NCBI GenBank assembly: GCA_964357255.1
Contig: CAYHKQ010000029.1
Location: 1 to 26,555 of the forward strand
From: JBBTIS01 sp038059855
GTDB lineage: Bacteria; Elusimicrobiota; Elusimicrobia; JACQPE01
DNA length: 26,555 nt
Reading direction: 5' to 3'
The position numbers and the translations under genes are program-made. Under the pieces are notes generated by a model, which saw only the letters and a program-made list of their open reading frames with translations, made no database searches and was not told the DNA's origin. Shown here piece after piece: positions 7,101 to 14,080 of this stretch. Each line of letters begins with the position of its first letter. The first letter of the stretch is position 1.

Positions 7101-7292
7101 CGCCTGCGTCCAGTGCTCATGACCGCTTTAGTGGCGAGCCTTGGATTTCTTCCTATGGCGCTCAATACAGGGATCGGGGCCGAGGTTCAGCGGCCCCTGG
7201 CCACGGTTGTCATCGGCGGGCTCATGACATCCACGATCCTGACCTTGCTTATCCTGCCCGTGCTTTATGGACGTTTCGGATCCAAACATTAG
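4164..7292 (+). CDS. czcA-like: CzcA-type RND heavy-metal efflux pump
   Basis: This is an inner-membrane proton/metal antiporter of the HME-RND family, about 1042 aa, the normal length. The N-terminus (PLIPIDAVPDITSVQVVVNT) is classic. TM4 carries IDFGLLVDASVVIIEN, and from the 4164 start its acids are D403, D409 and E416, matching the D402/D408/E415 relay described for Cupriavidus CzcA. CusA-type Cu/Ag pumps lack this DFG...D pattern, so a divalent substrate (Zn, Co, Cd or Ni) is the better inference. Two large periplasmic loops and about 12 membrane segments are evident, including the C-terminal bundle (LNAMVLVTFFNQL). It is preceded by the CzcC-like channel. The periplasmic adaptor CzcB, normally needed to join them, is not encoded in the window. 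Confidence 0.92.
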   Translation: MLGSIAEKSLRHRLMTLVFFAMLAVGGFYYIPLIPIDAVPDITSVQVVVNTKTGALDPEQIEKTVTYPIETEMSGIAGVDEVRSLSKYGLSQVVVIFKDGTNIYWARQQVSERLGAVRESLPQGAGPELAPITTGLGEVLMYVVLPKPGSKLASAEEKERLLYLRTIQDFVIRPYLRAHVPNVAEVDSNGGFKKEIHIEVDPRRLEERGLSIEDLVQKLETLGESFGGGYIQHEGKQIIVRAYGSLEDLDQIRRITVKLDVRGKPIRLGEVTQIRQDHAQRLGAATYDGNEAVLGTVLMLSGANSRQVALRAEKTLKEMELPPDVAIKILYSRRFLVEAVIKTVAKNLAEGAALVVIVLLLLLGSLRAALIVSLAIPLSMLVAAMGMKYLGISANLMSLGAIDFGLLVDASVVIIENVFRRLREKQGNLSLAEKSHLVIESCREVVIPVTLGLLLIMAAYVPILALEGIEGKIFRPMAQTVLMALGASLLVALFLMPVLAYLFLREGQGGAGETRLFAFIQKYYEPLLRWSFHHPTTVLGPVIVIAFLTLFAYKRLGADFMPALNEGDMVINLTREASIGPDESVRIQKESDKVIASFGEVKHVFSRLGTAESATDPMGIHLSDTFLILEKVGNKWPVSSGGKRKTKEELFEAIRKTLEEKTPGQEIMQSQPIEMRLNEIMEGSRADVSVRIYGKDLEVLMDLLDKSKALLQEIPGASEVELDALTALRRSPVINVRLDYEKIARLGVDIQWVNKLLETAMGGREVGSFYEQQWRFPIVVRLTENLRDNPKELANLPVGLPEKGTAPLSALATLENKDQVTTIAHEGGQRYAAVSVNLAASDTEGFVREAKRVLSKELSLPQGYRLSWGGQFKNLERAQAKLKVIVPLTLLAIFLALLWNFERNWRQALIVYLGIPFAVTGGVFSLYLRDIPLSVSAAVGFIALSGIAILNAMVLVTFFNQLRKQGFSLRESVLKGSLIRLRPVLMTALVASLGFLPMALNTGIGAEVQRPLATVVIGGLMTSTILTLLILPVLYGRFGSKH

Positions 7293-7377
7293 GAGGAGCC
7301 GCCAGCGTAGCATGCCTACTTTTGAGTTGCTTTTAAAGAGGACTGCTTAGCCCAAAAAATTTATAAATCCACATGCA

Positions 7378-8679
7378 TCACCGAGCGACGCTACGCATGA
7401 GCTCATAACGCATCCAGCCGGTCACGCTTTCGGCCGCAATGGCCACAATGGCCGGCGCCCAAACGCCGAACCAGGGGATCAGGGCGATATTGGCCAAAAG
7501 GCCGAACGCCATGCCGGAGGCTGAACTCAATAAAAGGATTTTTTCACCGCCCGTGGCCAATAAAAAACTTGTGCTCACCATGTTGGCCCCTCGCGGAATC
7601 AGGACCCAGGAAGCAACGGCGATCAGGGAGCCCACTCCTGGATAATTGGGCCCAAAAACAAAAGAGGCGCCGAAAATTCCAAAAATTGTGACAGCCAGGG
7701 CCAAGGCAAACCCCGCGCCCAAGGCCATTTTCATGCCCTGGCGGTAAAGACTTCCGCGCTCCTGGGGATGGCGGACAAAATAGGCCAGAGAGCTGTCCGC
7801 GATAGCGGCAAATAAAAAGAGTGGCGCCTCGCAGGTGCGAAAAGACAAGGAATAAAAAGCCAGGGAAGAATAGCCTAAGAGCAATTGGACAATAACGCTA
7901 TCAAGGCGCGCGCCTAAAACCCCAAGCAACTGGGCAACCCAAATTACGGTCCCGCTTTCCTGGGTCAACCAGCGCCGCAAACAGCCAAGCCAAGACGCAG
8001 GCCAAAGCGCGGCGCGCAGGGAGCCTAAAAATTCAGGCCGGCGCATCATCACAAAAACCCACAGGCAAACTCCCTCGGCCAAGCGCTCTAGAACAAACGC
8101 CGCCATAAAACCTGTCAACCCCCAGCGCTTAAGCCCCCAATAAGCGCAAATCGCCAGCATCCCCTGCGAGACAAATCCGGAAATCACGATCCCCCTGGGA
8201 TAAAGAAGGGTGTTGACGAAACTGTAAGCCAGTCTGGACTGAAGGAAAAAGACATGCCAGAGGGCAAAAAGCAAATTATAGGGCCAGCGAAAAACAACCA
8301 GTCCCGTGGCCGCGCCTGCGAAGCTCAAGACAAGCCGGCCCACGACGATTTGCGGCCAAAACCCCTGTCCGGGCCGTTCGAAGGGGCCAGGGGCCCCTCC
8401 CTGGCCTTGCCCCGGCCAAGAACGGCTCGCCTTAATCTCCAGTCCCGCCCCAAAAACGTGATTCCAAATATCCAACAAAGAATAAAGGTAAGAAAAATAC
8501 CCAAACGCAACCGGCGCGAGAATCCTCGCCCCCAGCGCCTGGACAAAAAACTTCGCCAACCGAAAAATAAAAAAATTTAACGCGAGATAGGCATTGTGAA
8601 TATAAAAAGGCAAGGCCGAAACGCTTAAACCCGGCAAGGGTCTTTGTCGAAGCATTGTCCGCAATGCGGGCAACGCCAT
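7378..8679 (-). CDS. wzx-like: Wzx-like polysaccharide flippase (MOP superfamily)
   Basis: This 433-residue, very hydrophobic protein with about 12 membrane segments resembles O-unit/polysaccharide flippases, which move undecaprenyl-linked repeat units across the inner membrane. Supporting phrases are ILAPVAFGYFSYLYSLLD near the N-terminus, LDSVIVQLLLGYSSLAFYSLSFR in the middle and VLIPRGANMVSTSFLLATGGEK later. Similarity is general, so the substrate cannot be read off. The start is uncertain: ATG 8679 or ATG 8655, both inside the preceding acetyltransferase gene. Residues about 86-110 form a Gly/Pro/Gln-rich stretch encoded by a GC-rich palindrome and sit in a loop, where they look like an insertion. 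It is the last gene of a three-gene unit with the dehydrogenase and acetyltransferase. Confidence 0.72.
   Translation of the reverse strand: MALPALRTMLRQRPLPGLSVSALPFYIHNAYLALNFFIFRLAKFFVQALGARILAPVAFGYFSYLYSLLDIWNHVFGAGLEIKASRSWPGQGQGGAPGPFERPGQGFWPQIVVGRLVLSFAGAATGLVVFRWPYNLLFALWHVFFLQSRLAYSFVNTLLYPRGIVISGFVSQGMLAICAYWGLKRWGLTGFMAAFVLERLAEGVCLWVFVMMRRPEFLGSLRAALWPASWLGCLRRWLTQESGTVIWVAQLLGVLGARLDSVIVQLLLGYSSLAFYSLSFRTCEAPLFLFAAIADSSLAYFVRHPQERGSLYRQGMKMALGAGFALALAVTIFGIFGASFVFGPNYPGVGSLIAVASWVLIPRGANMVSTSFLLATGGEKILLLSSASGMAFGLLANIALIPWFGVWAPAIVAIAAESVTGWMRYELMRSVAR
8385..8406. repeat. GC-rich perfect hairpin inside the flippase gene
   Basis: GGCCAGGG (8385-8392) and CCCTGGCC (8399-8406) are perfectly complementary around a 6-nt loop. 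An outer GGCC pair lies at 8372-8375 and 8414-8417. The hairpin is in frame and encodes part of a Gly/Pro-rich loop (residues about 92-99). The composition and setting recall the palindrome in the outer-membrane factor gene, although the sequences are not copies. Confidence 0.55.
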
Positions 8680-9182
8680 CGGCTTTTAAAACGGACTAAA
8701 CCATGCCCACAAAAACAAGCCCGGCCGGCCAAACGAGCAGGTTGGCCAATCATTAAAGCATGAGGCGGCGCGTCCTTGCTTAGCAAAGCGCCGGCGCCTA
8801 TTAAGGCATAAGAACCAACGCTCAGTCCGCACAAAAGAGTGGCATTGGCCCCAATCGTCGCTCCCCGGCGAATTACCGTCTTATCCAATCGCCAGTCTTT
8901 TTTATGGCTACGAGGATTTAAGTCATTGGTGAACACGGCGTTCGGGCCCACAAAAACATCATCTTCCAATGTCACGCCATCCCAGACAGACACGCCATTC
9001 TTAATGGTAACCCTGTCGCCGACCCGCGCTCCTTTTTCGACAAAACAATGATCCCCAATATTGCAGTCCCTACCGATGGCGGCGCCGGCCTGAACATGGG
9101 CAAAGGCCCACACTCGGGCGCCCCGGCCGATTGTAGCCCCCCGCTCCACCAACGCCTTGGGGTGGACAAAATACCGGCTCAT
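8625..9182 (-). CDS. wbpD-like: WbpD/WlbB-like left-handed beta-helix N-acetyltransferase
   Basis: This is a hexapeptide-repeat acetyltransferase of 185 aa from ATG 9182. It begins RYFVHPKALVERGATIGRG and runs through many [LIV]-G-x4 turns (IGRDCNIGDHCFVEKGARVG, VFVGPNAVFTNDLNPRS). This pattern, including FTND-x-PRS, is typical of WbpD/WlbB, which N-acetylates UDP-2-acetamido-3-amino-glucuronate using acetyl-CoA. The C-terminus carries a small zinc-ribbon-like tail with C156, C158, C171 and C174, a common extra in this family. The start is set by an ATGA overlap with the upstream dehydrogenase. A longer frame to 9335 would overlap that gene by 157 bp. The pathway also needs a WbpE aminotransferase and WbpA, neither of which is in view. 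Confidence 0.87.
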   Translation of the reverse strand: MSRYFVHPKALVERGATIGRGARVWAFAHVQAGAAIGRDCNIGDHCFVEKGARVGDRVTIKNGVSVWDGVTLEDDVFVGPNAVFTNDLNPRSHKKDWRLDKTVIRRGATIGANATLLCGLSVGSYALIGAGALLSKDAPPHALMIGQPARLAGRACFCGHGLVRFKSRWRCPHCGQCFDKDPCRV

Positions 9183-10234
9183 GAGACAACCGCTGAACGC
9201 GGCCCGCGCGCGGGCAAAGCCACGCGTTGCAACCTTCCCTTGTGGGACAAGGACTGATCCAGCGCCTTGAGCACATAAAGCATTTCCGAACCGAGACCGG
9301 CGCCGCTGAGCGGCGGCCTTCCCTCTCGAAGACAATCAATAAAATGACGGCACTGAACCTTCACGGGCTCCTCCTGGGCCACCTTGGGAACGATCACCCC
9401 CGCATCGCGGGTCATGATTTTAAACTCTTCAAAACTGGAGTAGGCCTTCTCAAAACGATTTTTCATGACGCCCTTGTCGAACAACTTAACAGGACTGACG
9501 GAATCCAAGTCGTCAAAAAGCGCCATTTTTTTGGAGCCCACCACCGTCACCTGCCGGACCTTCCTTGGATCGAGCCAGCTCACATGGAAATGACCCATCA
9601 CTCCCGCGCCATAGTGAAGCGAGGCAAATGCCACATCAGCCACGTTGTCTTGAAGGTAGGTTCCCCCCGTAGCGCTCACCTGCCCAGGCCACTTGCCCAG
9701 CAAATAATAAAAAATAGATAAATCGTGAGGCGCTAAATCCCAAAGAGCATTGACATCGCGGCGCACCGGTCCCAAATTTGTGCGAGCCGCATGCAGATAA
9801 TACACATCCCCCAATTCCCCGCTGTCCACCAATTCCTTGAGCTTGCGAACCGCCGCATTATAAAGGAACGTATACGCCACCATCAGCGTCTTGCCCTTGC
9901 GGGTCGCCAGTTTGGCCAATTGGCGGCCCTGGACAGGATCAAGGGCCAGCGGTTTTTCCACCAAAACATGCTTGTCCGCCTCCAAAGCGGCGCTGACCAA
10001 AGAAAAATGGGCGCCGGCCGGAGTGGCCACGATCACGGCGTCCAAATCCTTGGTTTCAAGAACTTGCTCGCTCGCCGTCGTTGTTTTAAGGAAAGGATAA
10101 TTTTTCCGGATTCTCGCCAATGCCGCAGAGTCCTGATCACAAATCAACTCAACGCTGACCCCGTCCATGCCGACCAAATTGCGCACATAATTCGGCCCCC
10201 AGTAACCCAACCCGATAATCCCAATTTTAATCAC
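9179..10234 (-). CDS. wbpB-like: WbpB/WlbA-like sugar dehydrogenase (Gfo/Idh/MocA family)
   Basis: This NAD-dependent oxidoreductase (351 aa) most resembles UDP-N-acetylglucosaminuronate 3-dehydrogenases. It has the Rossmann motif GIIGLGYWG (about 5-13), the EKP motif (93-95) and H170 in WDLAPHDLSI. The run NLGPVRRDVNALWDLAPHDLS is nearly diagnostic of the WlbA/WbpB branch. The product is a 3-keto sugar that an aminotransferase and then the adjacent acetyltransferase would convert to a 2,3-diacetamido uronic acid. The start is GTG 10234, because AAGGAG stands 7 nt upstream and the Rossmann strand follows at once. An upstream TTG at 10267 has no such site. The gene ends in an ATGA overlap with the acetyltransferase, which implies coupling. 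Confidence 0.88.
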   Translation of the reverse strand: MIKIGIIGLGYWGPNYVRNLVGMDGVSVELICDQDSAALARIRKNYPFLKTTTASEQVLETKDLDAVIVATPAGAHFSLVSAALEADKHVLVEKPLALDPVQGRQLAKLATRKGKTLMVAYTFLYNAAVRKLKELVDSGELGDVYYLHAARTNLGPVRRDVNALWDLAPHDLSIFYYLLGKWPGQVSATGGTYLQDNVADVAFASLHYGAGVMGHFHVSWLDPRKVRQVTVVGSKKMALFDDLDSVSPVKLFDKGVMKNRFEKAYSSFEEFKIMTRDAGVIVPKVAQEEPVKVQCRHFIDCLREGRPPLSGAGLGSEMLYVLKALDQSLSHKGRLQRVALPARGPRSAVVS

Positions 10235-10241
10235 ATTCAAG

Positions 10242-10247
10242 CTCCTT
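10242..10247 (-). promoter_or_regulatory. Ribosome-binding site fixing the GTG start of the dehydrogenase
   Basis: On the minus strand AAGGAG is followed after 7 nt by GTG 10234. The other nearby in-frame start codons are either too close or without a site. Confidence 0.65.
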
Positions 10248-10257
10248 AATCGCCAAA

Positions 10258-10284
10258 TTATAACCAATGCCTAACTCGTATAAT
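10258..10284. promoter_or_regulatory. Divergent pair of TATAAT -10 boxes
   Basis: A perfect TATAAT on the minus strand (10258-10263) faces the dehydrogenase. A perfect TATAAT on the plus strand (10279-10284) faces the GT2 gene. Neither has a convincing -35. The plus-strand box overlaps the first ATG of the GT2 gene, which favours its next ATG at 10295 if this promoter is used. Confidence 0.4.
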
Positions 10285-11308
10285 GAAGTATCTTATGTTG
10301 TCTTCGGTCGCCATCGTTGTCTTAAACTACAATAATCCCCAGGCCACAATCGAGTGCCTCGATTCTCTTTGCCATCTCGATTATCCTGTTTTTCAACCAA
10401 TTGTCGTTGACAACGGCTCTGCCGATCGGTCTTGCGACACCATTAAGGATTGGTGCCAAAATAAATCCATCCGGCTTGTCGAACTCAACAAACAAGAGGC
10501 TGAGTCGCGCAAAGCCGAACCGTCGGCTCCGGTCTCAAAGAATACTCTTATTCTTATCCAGTCCGGCGCCAACCTGGGTTACGCCGGCGGCAACAATATC
10601 GGCATCCGTTATGCCCTGGAACGGCAATTCCCGTATCTTTGGATTCTGAACAACGATACCAAGGTCGAACCCGGCGCGCTCATAGCCCTGGTCGCCCAAG
10701 CCGAATCCGACCCTAGAATCGGTTTAACGGGCGCCACGCTGGTCTACGAAAACCGCCCCGACCAAATCCAATCCGCCGGCGGCGGATGGATTACTCTGTG
10801 GCCGCCCTCGAGCCGTCACTGCCTCCTGCCACAAGAAGCGGCCAAGCCCAACGGCTTGAGTTACGTCAACGGCGCCTGCATCCTCGCTAAAGCCGCGGCC
10901 ATCCAATCCATCGGCCTGCTCGATGAACAATTTTTTCTCTATTGGGAAGACGCTGACTGGTCCCGCCGCGCCCGGCTGGCCGGTTGGAAAATAGCCGCCG
11001 CGCCCCAAGCGCGCGTCCGGCACAAGGAAGGCCTTAGCGCCGGCCCATCTACGCCATTTTCTCAATACCATCACGCCCGAAGCGGCGTTTTGTATCTCAA
11101 AAAACACTACCCCCTACTCGCGCCCTGGCTGATTTTCCTTTTAGCCGGCTCCAAAATCATCAACCGCCTCCGACGTCGGCAATTCTCAATCCTGCGCCCG
11201 GTAATCCACGGCCTCATGCTCAAACCCTTCAAACCAAGTTCCGGCGCAATTCAGGAAGAAAAAATGCCGGCTGAACAAAACAGCCCGGCCCAACGGATTG
11301 TAATTTAA
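10283..11308 (+). CDS. GT2 family glycosyltransferase (rhamnosyltransferase-like, WbbL type)
   Basis: This is an inverting GT-A fold glycosyltransferase that would add a sugar to the lipid-linked repeat unit on the cytoplasmic side of the membrane. It shows VAIVVLNYNN at the start, VVDNGSADRS, NLGYAGGNNIGIRYAL, the DxD-type WILNNDTKVEPG, and the acceptor-side EDADWSRRARLAGW. The C-terminal part is a hydrophobic and basic stretch that may attach to the membrane. The 341-residue length is normal. About 20 residues around QEAESRKAEPSAPVSKN look like a spacer before the NLGYAGGNN motif. ATG 10295 (four residues later) may be the true start because a -10 box overlaps the first ATG. The donor sugar cannot be read from sequence. 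The next gene follows after 3 bp. Confidence 0.85.
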   Translation: MKYLMLSSVAIVVLNYNNPQATIECLDSLCHLDYPVFQPIVVDNGSADRSCDTIKDWCQNKSIRLVELNKQEAESRKAEPSAPVSKNTLILIQSGANLGYAGGNNIGIRYALERQFPYLWILNNDTKVEPGALIALVAQAESDPRIGLTGATLVYENRPDQIQSAGGGWITLWPPSSRHCLLPQEAAKPNGLSYVNGACILAKAAAIQSIGLLDEQFFLYWEDADWSRRARLAGWKIAAAPQARVRHKEGLSAGPSTPFSQYHHARSGVLYLKKHYPLLAPWLIFLLAGSKIINRLRRRQFSILRPVIHGLMLKPFKPSSGAIQEEKMPAEQNSPAQRIVI

Positions 11309-11311
11309 ACA

Positions 11312-12532
11312 ATGCTTCTGACCCGCAAAAAACTCCTTTTGATCGTGCTCGGCGACGCCGCCTGCCTGAACCTTTCATTTTTCTGGGTCACCCTCCTGCG
11401 CCGATGGGGCGAGGTTTCAACGCCATACATAATCCGGCACGGCATTTTATTCGCCATTTTAACGATTCTATGGATTTGGATTTTTCACCTGTGCGGACTC
11501 TACGAACCCCGCAACATTCAATCTAAGCGCGAAGGCGTCTTAGCCACAGCCATCCTGGCGGCTTTCTTTATAAGTTCGCTCGGCATCTATTTCATCCACG
11601 GCATTTTTGAAATTCCGGCCCCCAAGGTTATTCTCCTGCTCTCGGGCGCCATGGCCTGGGCCATGATCGAATACTGGCGATCGCTATTAGGCCAACGAAT
11701 CCTTGAGTCGCCCGAAACAATCGCGTCAGCGCAATCCCTGCAAAAAATTCTAGTCCTTGACCGCAAGCTCCTCGATGACGCCACCGCCAATGGCTATCAC
11801 GAAATCCTAAAAACCGCGGCCTTAAAAGGCCTGCCGGTTTTCACAAATTCATCCTATCAGGCGCTCAAATCCGGCAAAATTCCTCTTGAAGAAATCTCGT
11901 CCGCCTGGCTGATTGAGAACATTCTGACCCCCGCCCAATCAAGACTGTTCTACCAAGTTCTCAAACGTTGCGGCGATATCCTCCTTTCATTGATGATTGC
12001 GGCGCCGGCCATTCCGGCCCTATCCCTCGCCGCTTGCTGGATAAAATTATTCCTTGGTAGCCCCGTGCTCTATCGCCAACAGCGCGTAGGCAAGGGCGGC
12101 CAGTCCTTCTGGATATGGAAACTCCGCACCATGAAAGAATCCCCCGCCACGCCGATGGAGCAACAAATCACCCTCCCTAACGACCCCCGAATCCCCCGCT
12201 CCATCCATTGGATCCGCAAAACCCAATTAGCCGCGCTGCCTCAAATTTTCAATATCCTAAAATCCGAGATGTCCCTGGTGGGTCCCCGACCGGAACAATT
12301 GCCCATTGCCCAGCGCTTAGACCAGTCCCTCCCCTACTTCTGGGCCCGTCACACCGCCCCCCCCGGCCTCACCGGCTGGGCCCAAATCAATATGGGCTAC
12401 GCCGAAACCCCGGCGGACGCAAAAGCCCGCTTCGAATACGACCTCTACTACCTAGCCCATCAAACCCCATGGCTGGACCTCTCCATTTTAATCCGCACCC
12501 TGCGCAACGTCCTCGCGGCCGATGGCCGATGA
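11312..12532 (+). CDS. PglC/WcaJ-fold phosphoglycosyl transferase lacking the Asp-Glu dyad
   Basis: This 406-residue protein has the layout of polyprenyl-phosphate hexose-1-phosphate transferases. About four N-terminal membrane helices (to residue 120) and a shortened middle domain come first. A re-entrant helix (CGDILLSLMIAAPAIPALSLA, 220-240) and the sugar-transferase domain follow, with QQRVGKGGQSFWIWKLRTM (256-274), SLVGPRPE (321-328) and PPGLTGWAQIN (350-360). These enzymes start repeat units by moving sugar-1-phosphate from UDP-sugar to undecaprenyl phosphate. The normal LDELPQ motif, which holds the Asp-Glu catalytic dyad (Asp is the nucleophile in PglC), reads LAALPQ here (306-311), confirmed at the codons GCC GCG. 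The enzyme is therefore probably inactive or mechanistically altered. It sits between the GT2 gene (3 bp) and the first Wzz-like gene (24 bp). Confidence 0.88.
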   Translation: MLLTRKKLLLIVLGDAACLNLSFFWVTLLRRWGEVSTPYIIRHGILFAILTILWIWIFHLCGLYEPRNIQSKREGVLATAILAAFFISSLGIYFIHGIFEIPAPKVILLLSGAMAWAMIEYWRSLLGQRILESPETIASAQSLQKILVLDRKLLDDATANGYHEILKTAALKGLPVFTNSSYQALKSGKIPLEEISSAWLIENILTPAQSRLFYQVLKRCGDILLSLMIAAPAIPALSLAACWIKLFLGSPVLYRQQRVGKGGQSFWIWKLRTMKESPATPMEQQITLPNDPRIPRSIHWIRKTQLAALPQIFNILKSEMSLVGPRPEQLPIAQRLDQSLPYFWARHTAPPGLTGWAQINMGYAETPADAKARFEYDLYYLAHQTPWLDLSILIRTLRNVLAADGR

Positions 12533-12543
12533 TTGCGCTAATG

Positions 12544-12549
12544 TATAAT
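12544..12549 (+). promoter_or_regulatory. TATAAT box 7 bp before the first Wzz-like gene
   Basis: A perfect TATAAT is separated by 7 bp from ATG 12557, so transcription would begin at about the start codon and give a leaderless mRNA. I see no Shine-Dalgarno before this ATG and no clear -35. Confidence 0.35.
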
Positions 12550-12556
12550 TGATATT

Positions 12557-14062
12557 ATGGATTTCAATCAAATCCTAAAAAACGAAGTCCCTCCAAACCG
12601 CCGTGAGCAGGAAGAAAACTATATTGATCTTTACTCTCTGCTATTGCCCTTGTTCCGTTCCATCGCGGCATTCTGGAAAAACCGCATACCTTTTCTTGTA
12701 GTCGGAGGAACGGTTGGAGTGGCCGCCGGATTTGGAATGGCTCATATTCTCAGGCCCAACGCCTACCAAGCAATAGCGCTGTTTGAAATGATGGCTTCTC
12801 CCATTAAAAACATAATGGAACCGTTGTCAAACCAAGCGGAGCAAACGCTCGGCAGTCGAACGCTCGAAAACAATGACCCCTTGGCCGAAAAAAATAAGAG
12901 CAAAGAACAGCAACAACAAAAAGAACTCAAAACCAGGGAAGAAAGGCTGGCCACCATCACTACCTACAAAACAATTCTCATGAGCCCCCAGATCAAACAA
13001 ATGACACGACAAAAATTAGCAAGAATGGGCTTTAAGGAAATGGGTGGCCTGGCGGATATTCGCCACATTGAGCCAACCAATCTATTAGAAATTCAAGCAA
13101 CACATCCCGACCCCGAAATTGCCTACCAGACGGCTAACGCTTGGGCTATAACGGTCATTGACTATTTGACCAATCTCAATGCCGAGCAGTTTCAGGTCGG
13201 GAAATCCTATTTTTGGACCCAATACCAAAAAAGTAAAAATGAAATCAGCAGAATCGAAACGAAACTCATCGCGTTAAAAAAAGAGGCTCAGTTTGAGTTG
13301 CGCGAAACCGAGTTGGCCGCTAAAAAAGAAATGCTTTTGCGTAATATAAAAGAACTTGAAGCGCTCAAGGCCAACATTCAATCAGACGAGGCTTCTTTGC
13401 CGACTCTTATACAACTCACAAAAAATGAGGAACAAGGGAGCGCGGCCTTGCGCGCCTTCCAGATTGGCAAAGGAAAAAGCAATATTGAAACCAAATTGCT
13501 AAAAAAATTAGCCAAAAATCCTGAAAGGATTGATCAGATAATTAAAAATTTAAGCACTCTCCAGACTGTCCCCTCCCTTATCAGCCCCCGCTATGTCCAG
13601 CTTGAAAAGCAAACCAAAGAAACGGCTGCCAGGCTAGCCACTCAAAAACCAACGCAGTTCTTGATTGAAAAATCAATCGGCAGGCTCGAAAAAGAAGCAA
13701 CGACGCTCCAGACCAGCTTAAACGAACAGAAAATTATCCAGACCTCCCTGGAAAAAGATCTCGAAATCGTCCGCCGCCAAAATGAGCTGATTTTCAGCAA
13801 GGTCAGCGAAGCGGAGCTCGCCAGCGCCATGCGCTTTGCCGACTTAAAATTAGTCAGCTATTCCTCCGTGCCGGACTCAAAATTACCGCCCCCTATCAAA
13901 AAATTTGCAAAGGCAGGCGCATTGCTAGGCGCGCTACTGGGTTACCTTGCAAGCCGCCTGATGAGCAAACCCATTTCTCGCATTAACGCCAACGGCCAAA
14001 ATAAGCCAAATTTTACCCGGCATCAAAAAAGCGAGGAAGGGGCCGCCCTTTCTTCGGTATAG
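12557..14062 (+). CDS. Wzz-like polysaccharide co-polymerase (chain-length regulator) 1
   Basis: This 501-residue protein has the Wzz/PCP plan: cytoplasmic N-terminus, TM1 at about 45-65 (FLVVGGTVGVAAGFGMAHIL) and a long periplasmic region rich in coiled-coil helices. A Pro-rich stretch (KLPPPIKKF) then leads into TM2 at about 452-468 (AGALLGALLGYLASRL). Such proteins set the length of chains made by Wzy. It has no cytoplasmic Walker-A tyrosine-kinase domain, so it belongs with O-antigen or ECA-type PCPs. A Lys/Gln/Glu-rich patch lies at about 111-130. The C-terminal tail of about 33 residues after TM2 is longer than usual. It is followed by a paralogue after 18 bp. Sequence conservation in this family is low, so the call rests mainly on topology. 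Confidence 0.75.
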   Translation: MDFNQILKNEVPPNRREQEENYIDLYSLLLPLFRSIAAFWKNRIPFLVVGGTVGVAAGFGMAHILRPNAYQAIALFEMMASPIKNIMEPLSNQAEQTLGSRTLENNDPLAEKNKSKEQQQQKELKTREERLATITTYKTILMSPQIKQMTRQKLARMGFKEMGGLADIRHIEPTNLLEIQATHPDPEIAYQTANAWAITVIDYLTNLNAEQFQVGKSYFWTQYQKSKNEISRIETKLIALKKEAQFELRETELAAKKEMLLRNIKELEALKANIQSDEASLPTLIQLTKNEEQGSAALRAFQIGKGKSNIETKLLKKLAKNPERIDQIIKNLSTLQTVPSLISPRYVQLEKQTKETAARLATQKPTQFLIEKSIGRLEKEATTLQTSLNEQKIIQTSLEKDLEIVRRQNELIFSKVSEAELASAMRFADLKLVSYSSVPDSKLPPPIKKFAKAGALLGALLGYLASRLMSKPISRINANGQNKPNFTRHQKSEEGAALSSV

Positions 14063-14080
14063 AACGACCTTTTCTTCTCA

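Noticed and set aside
7293..7350. A tiny 12-codon ORF after the RND pump gene
   Set aside because: It follows an AGGAGG at a long distance, has no recognisable sequence and is too short to support.
8254..8580. A 108-codon plus-strand frame inside the flippase gene
   Set aside because: It is antisense to a membrane protein gene and owes its length to the GC-rich palindrome region.
9183..9335. Longer start for the acetyltransferase
   Set aside because: The extra 51 residues are Arg/Ala-rich, overlap the dehydrogenase gene and precede the normal family start at RYFVHPKA. The ATGA overlap gives a better start.
9227..10249. Two plus-strand frames of 164 and 152 codons
   Set aside because: They are the complement of the dehydrogenase gene, whose Rossmann and EKP motifs fix the true strand.
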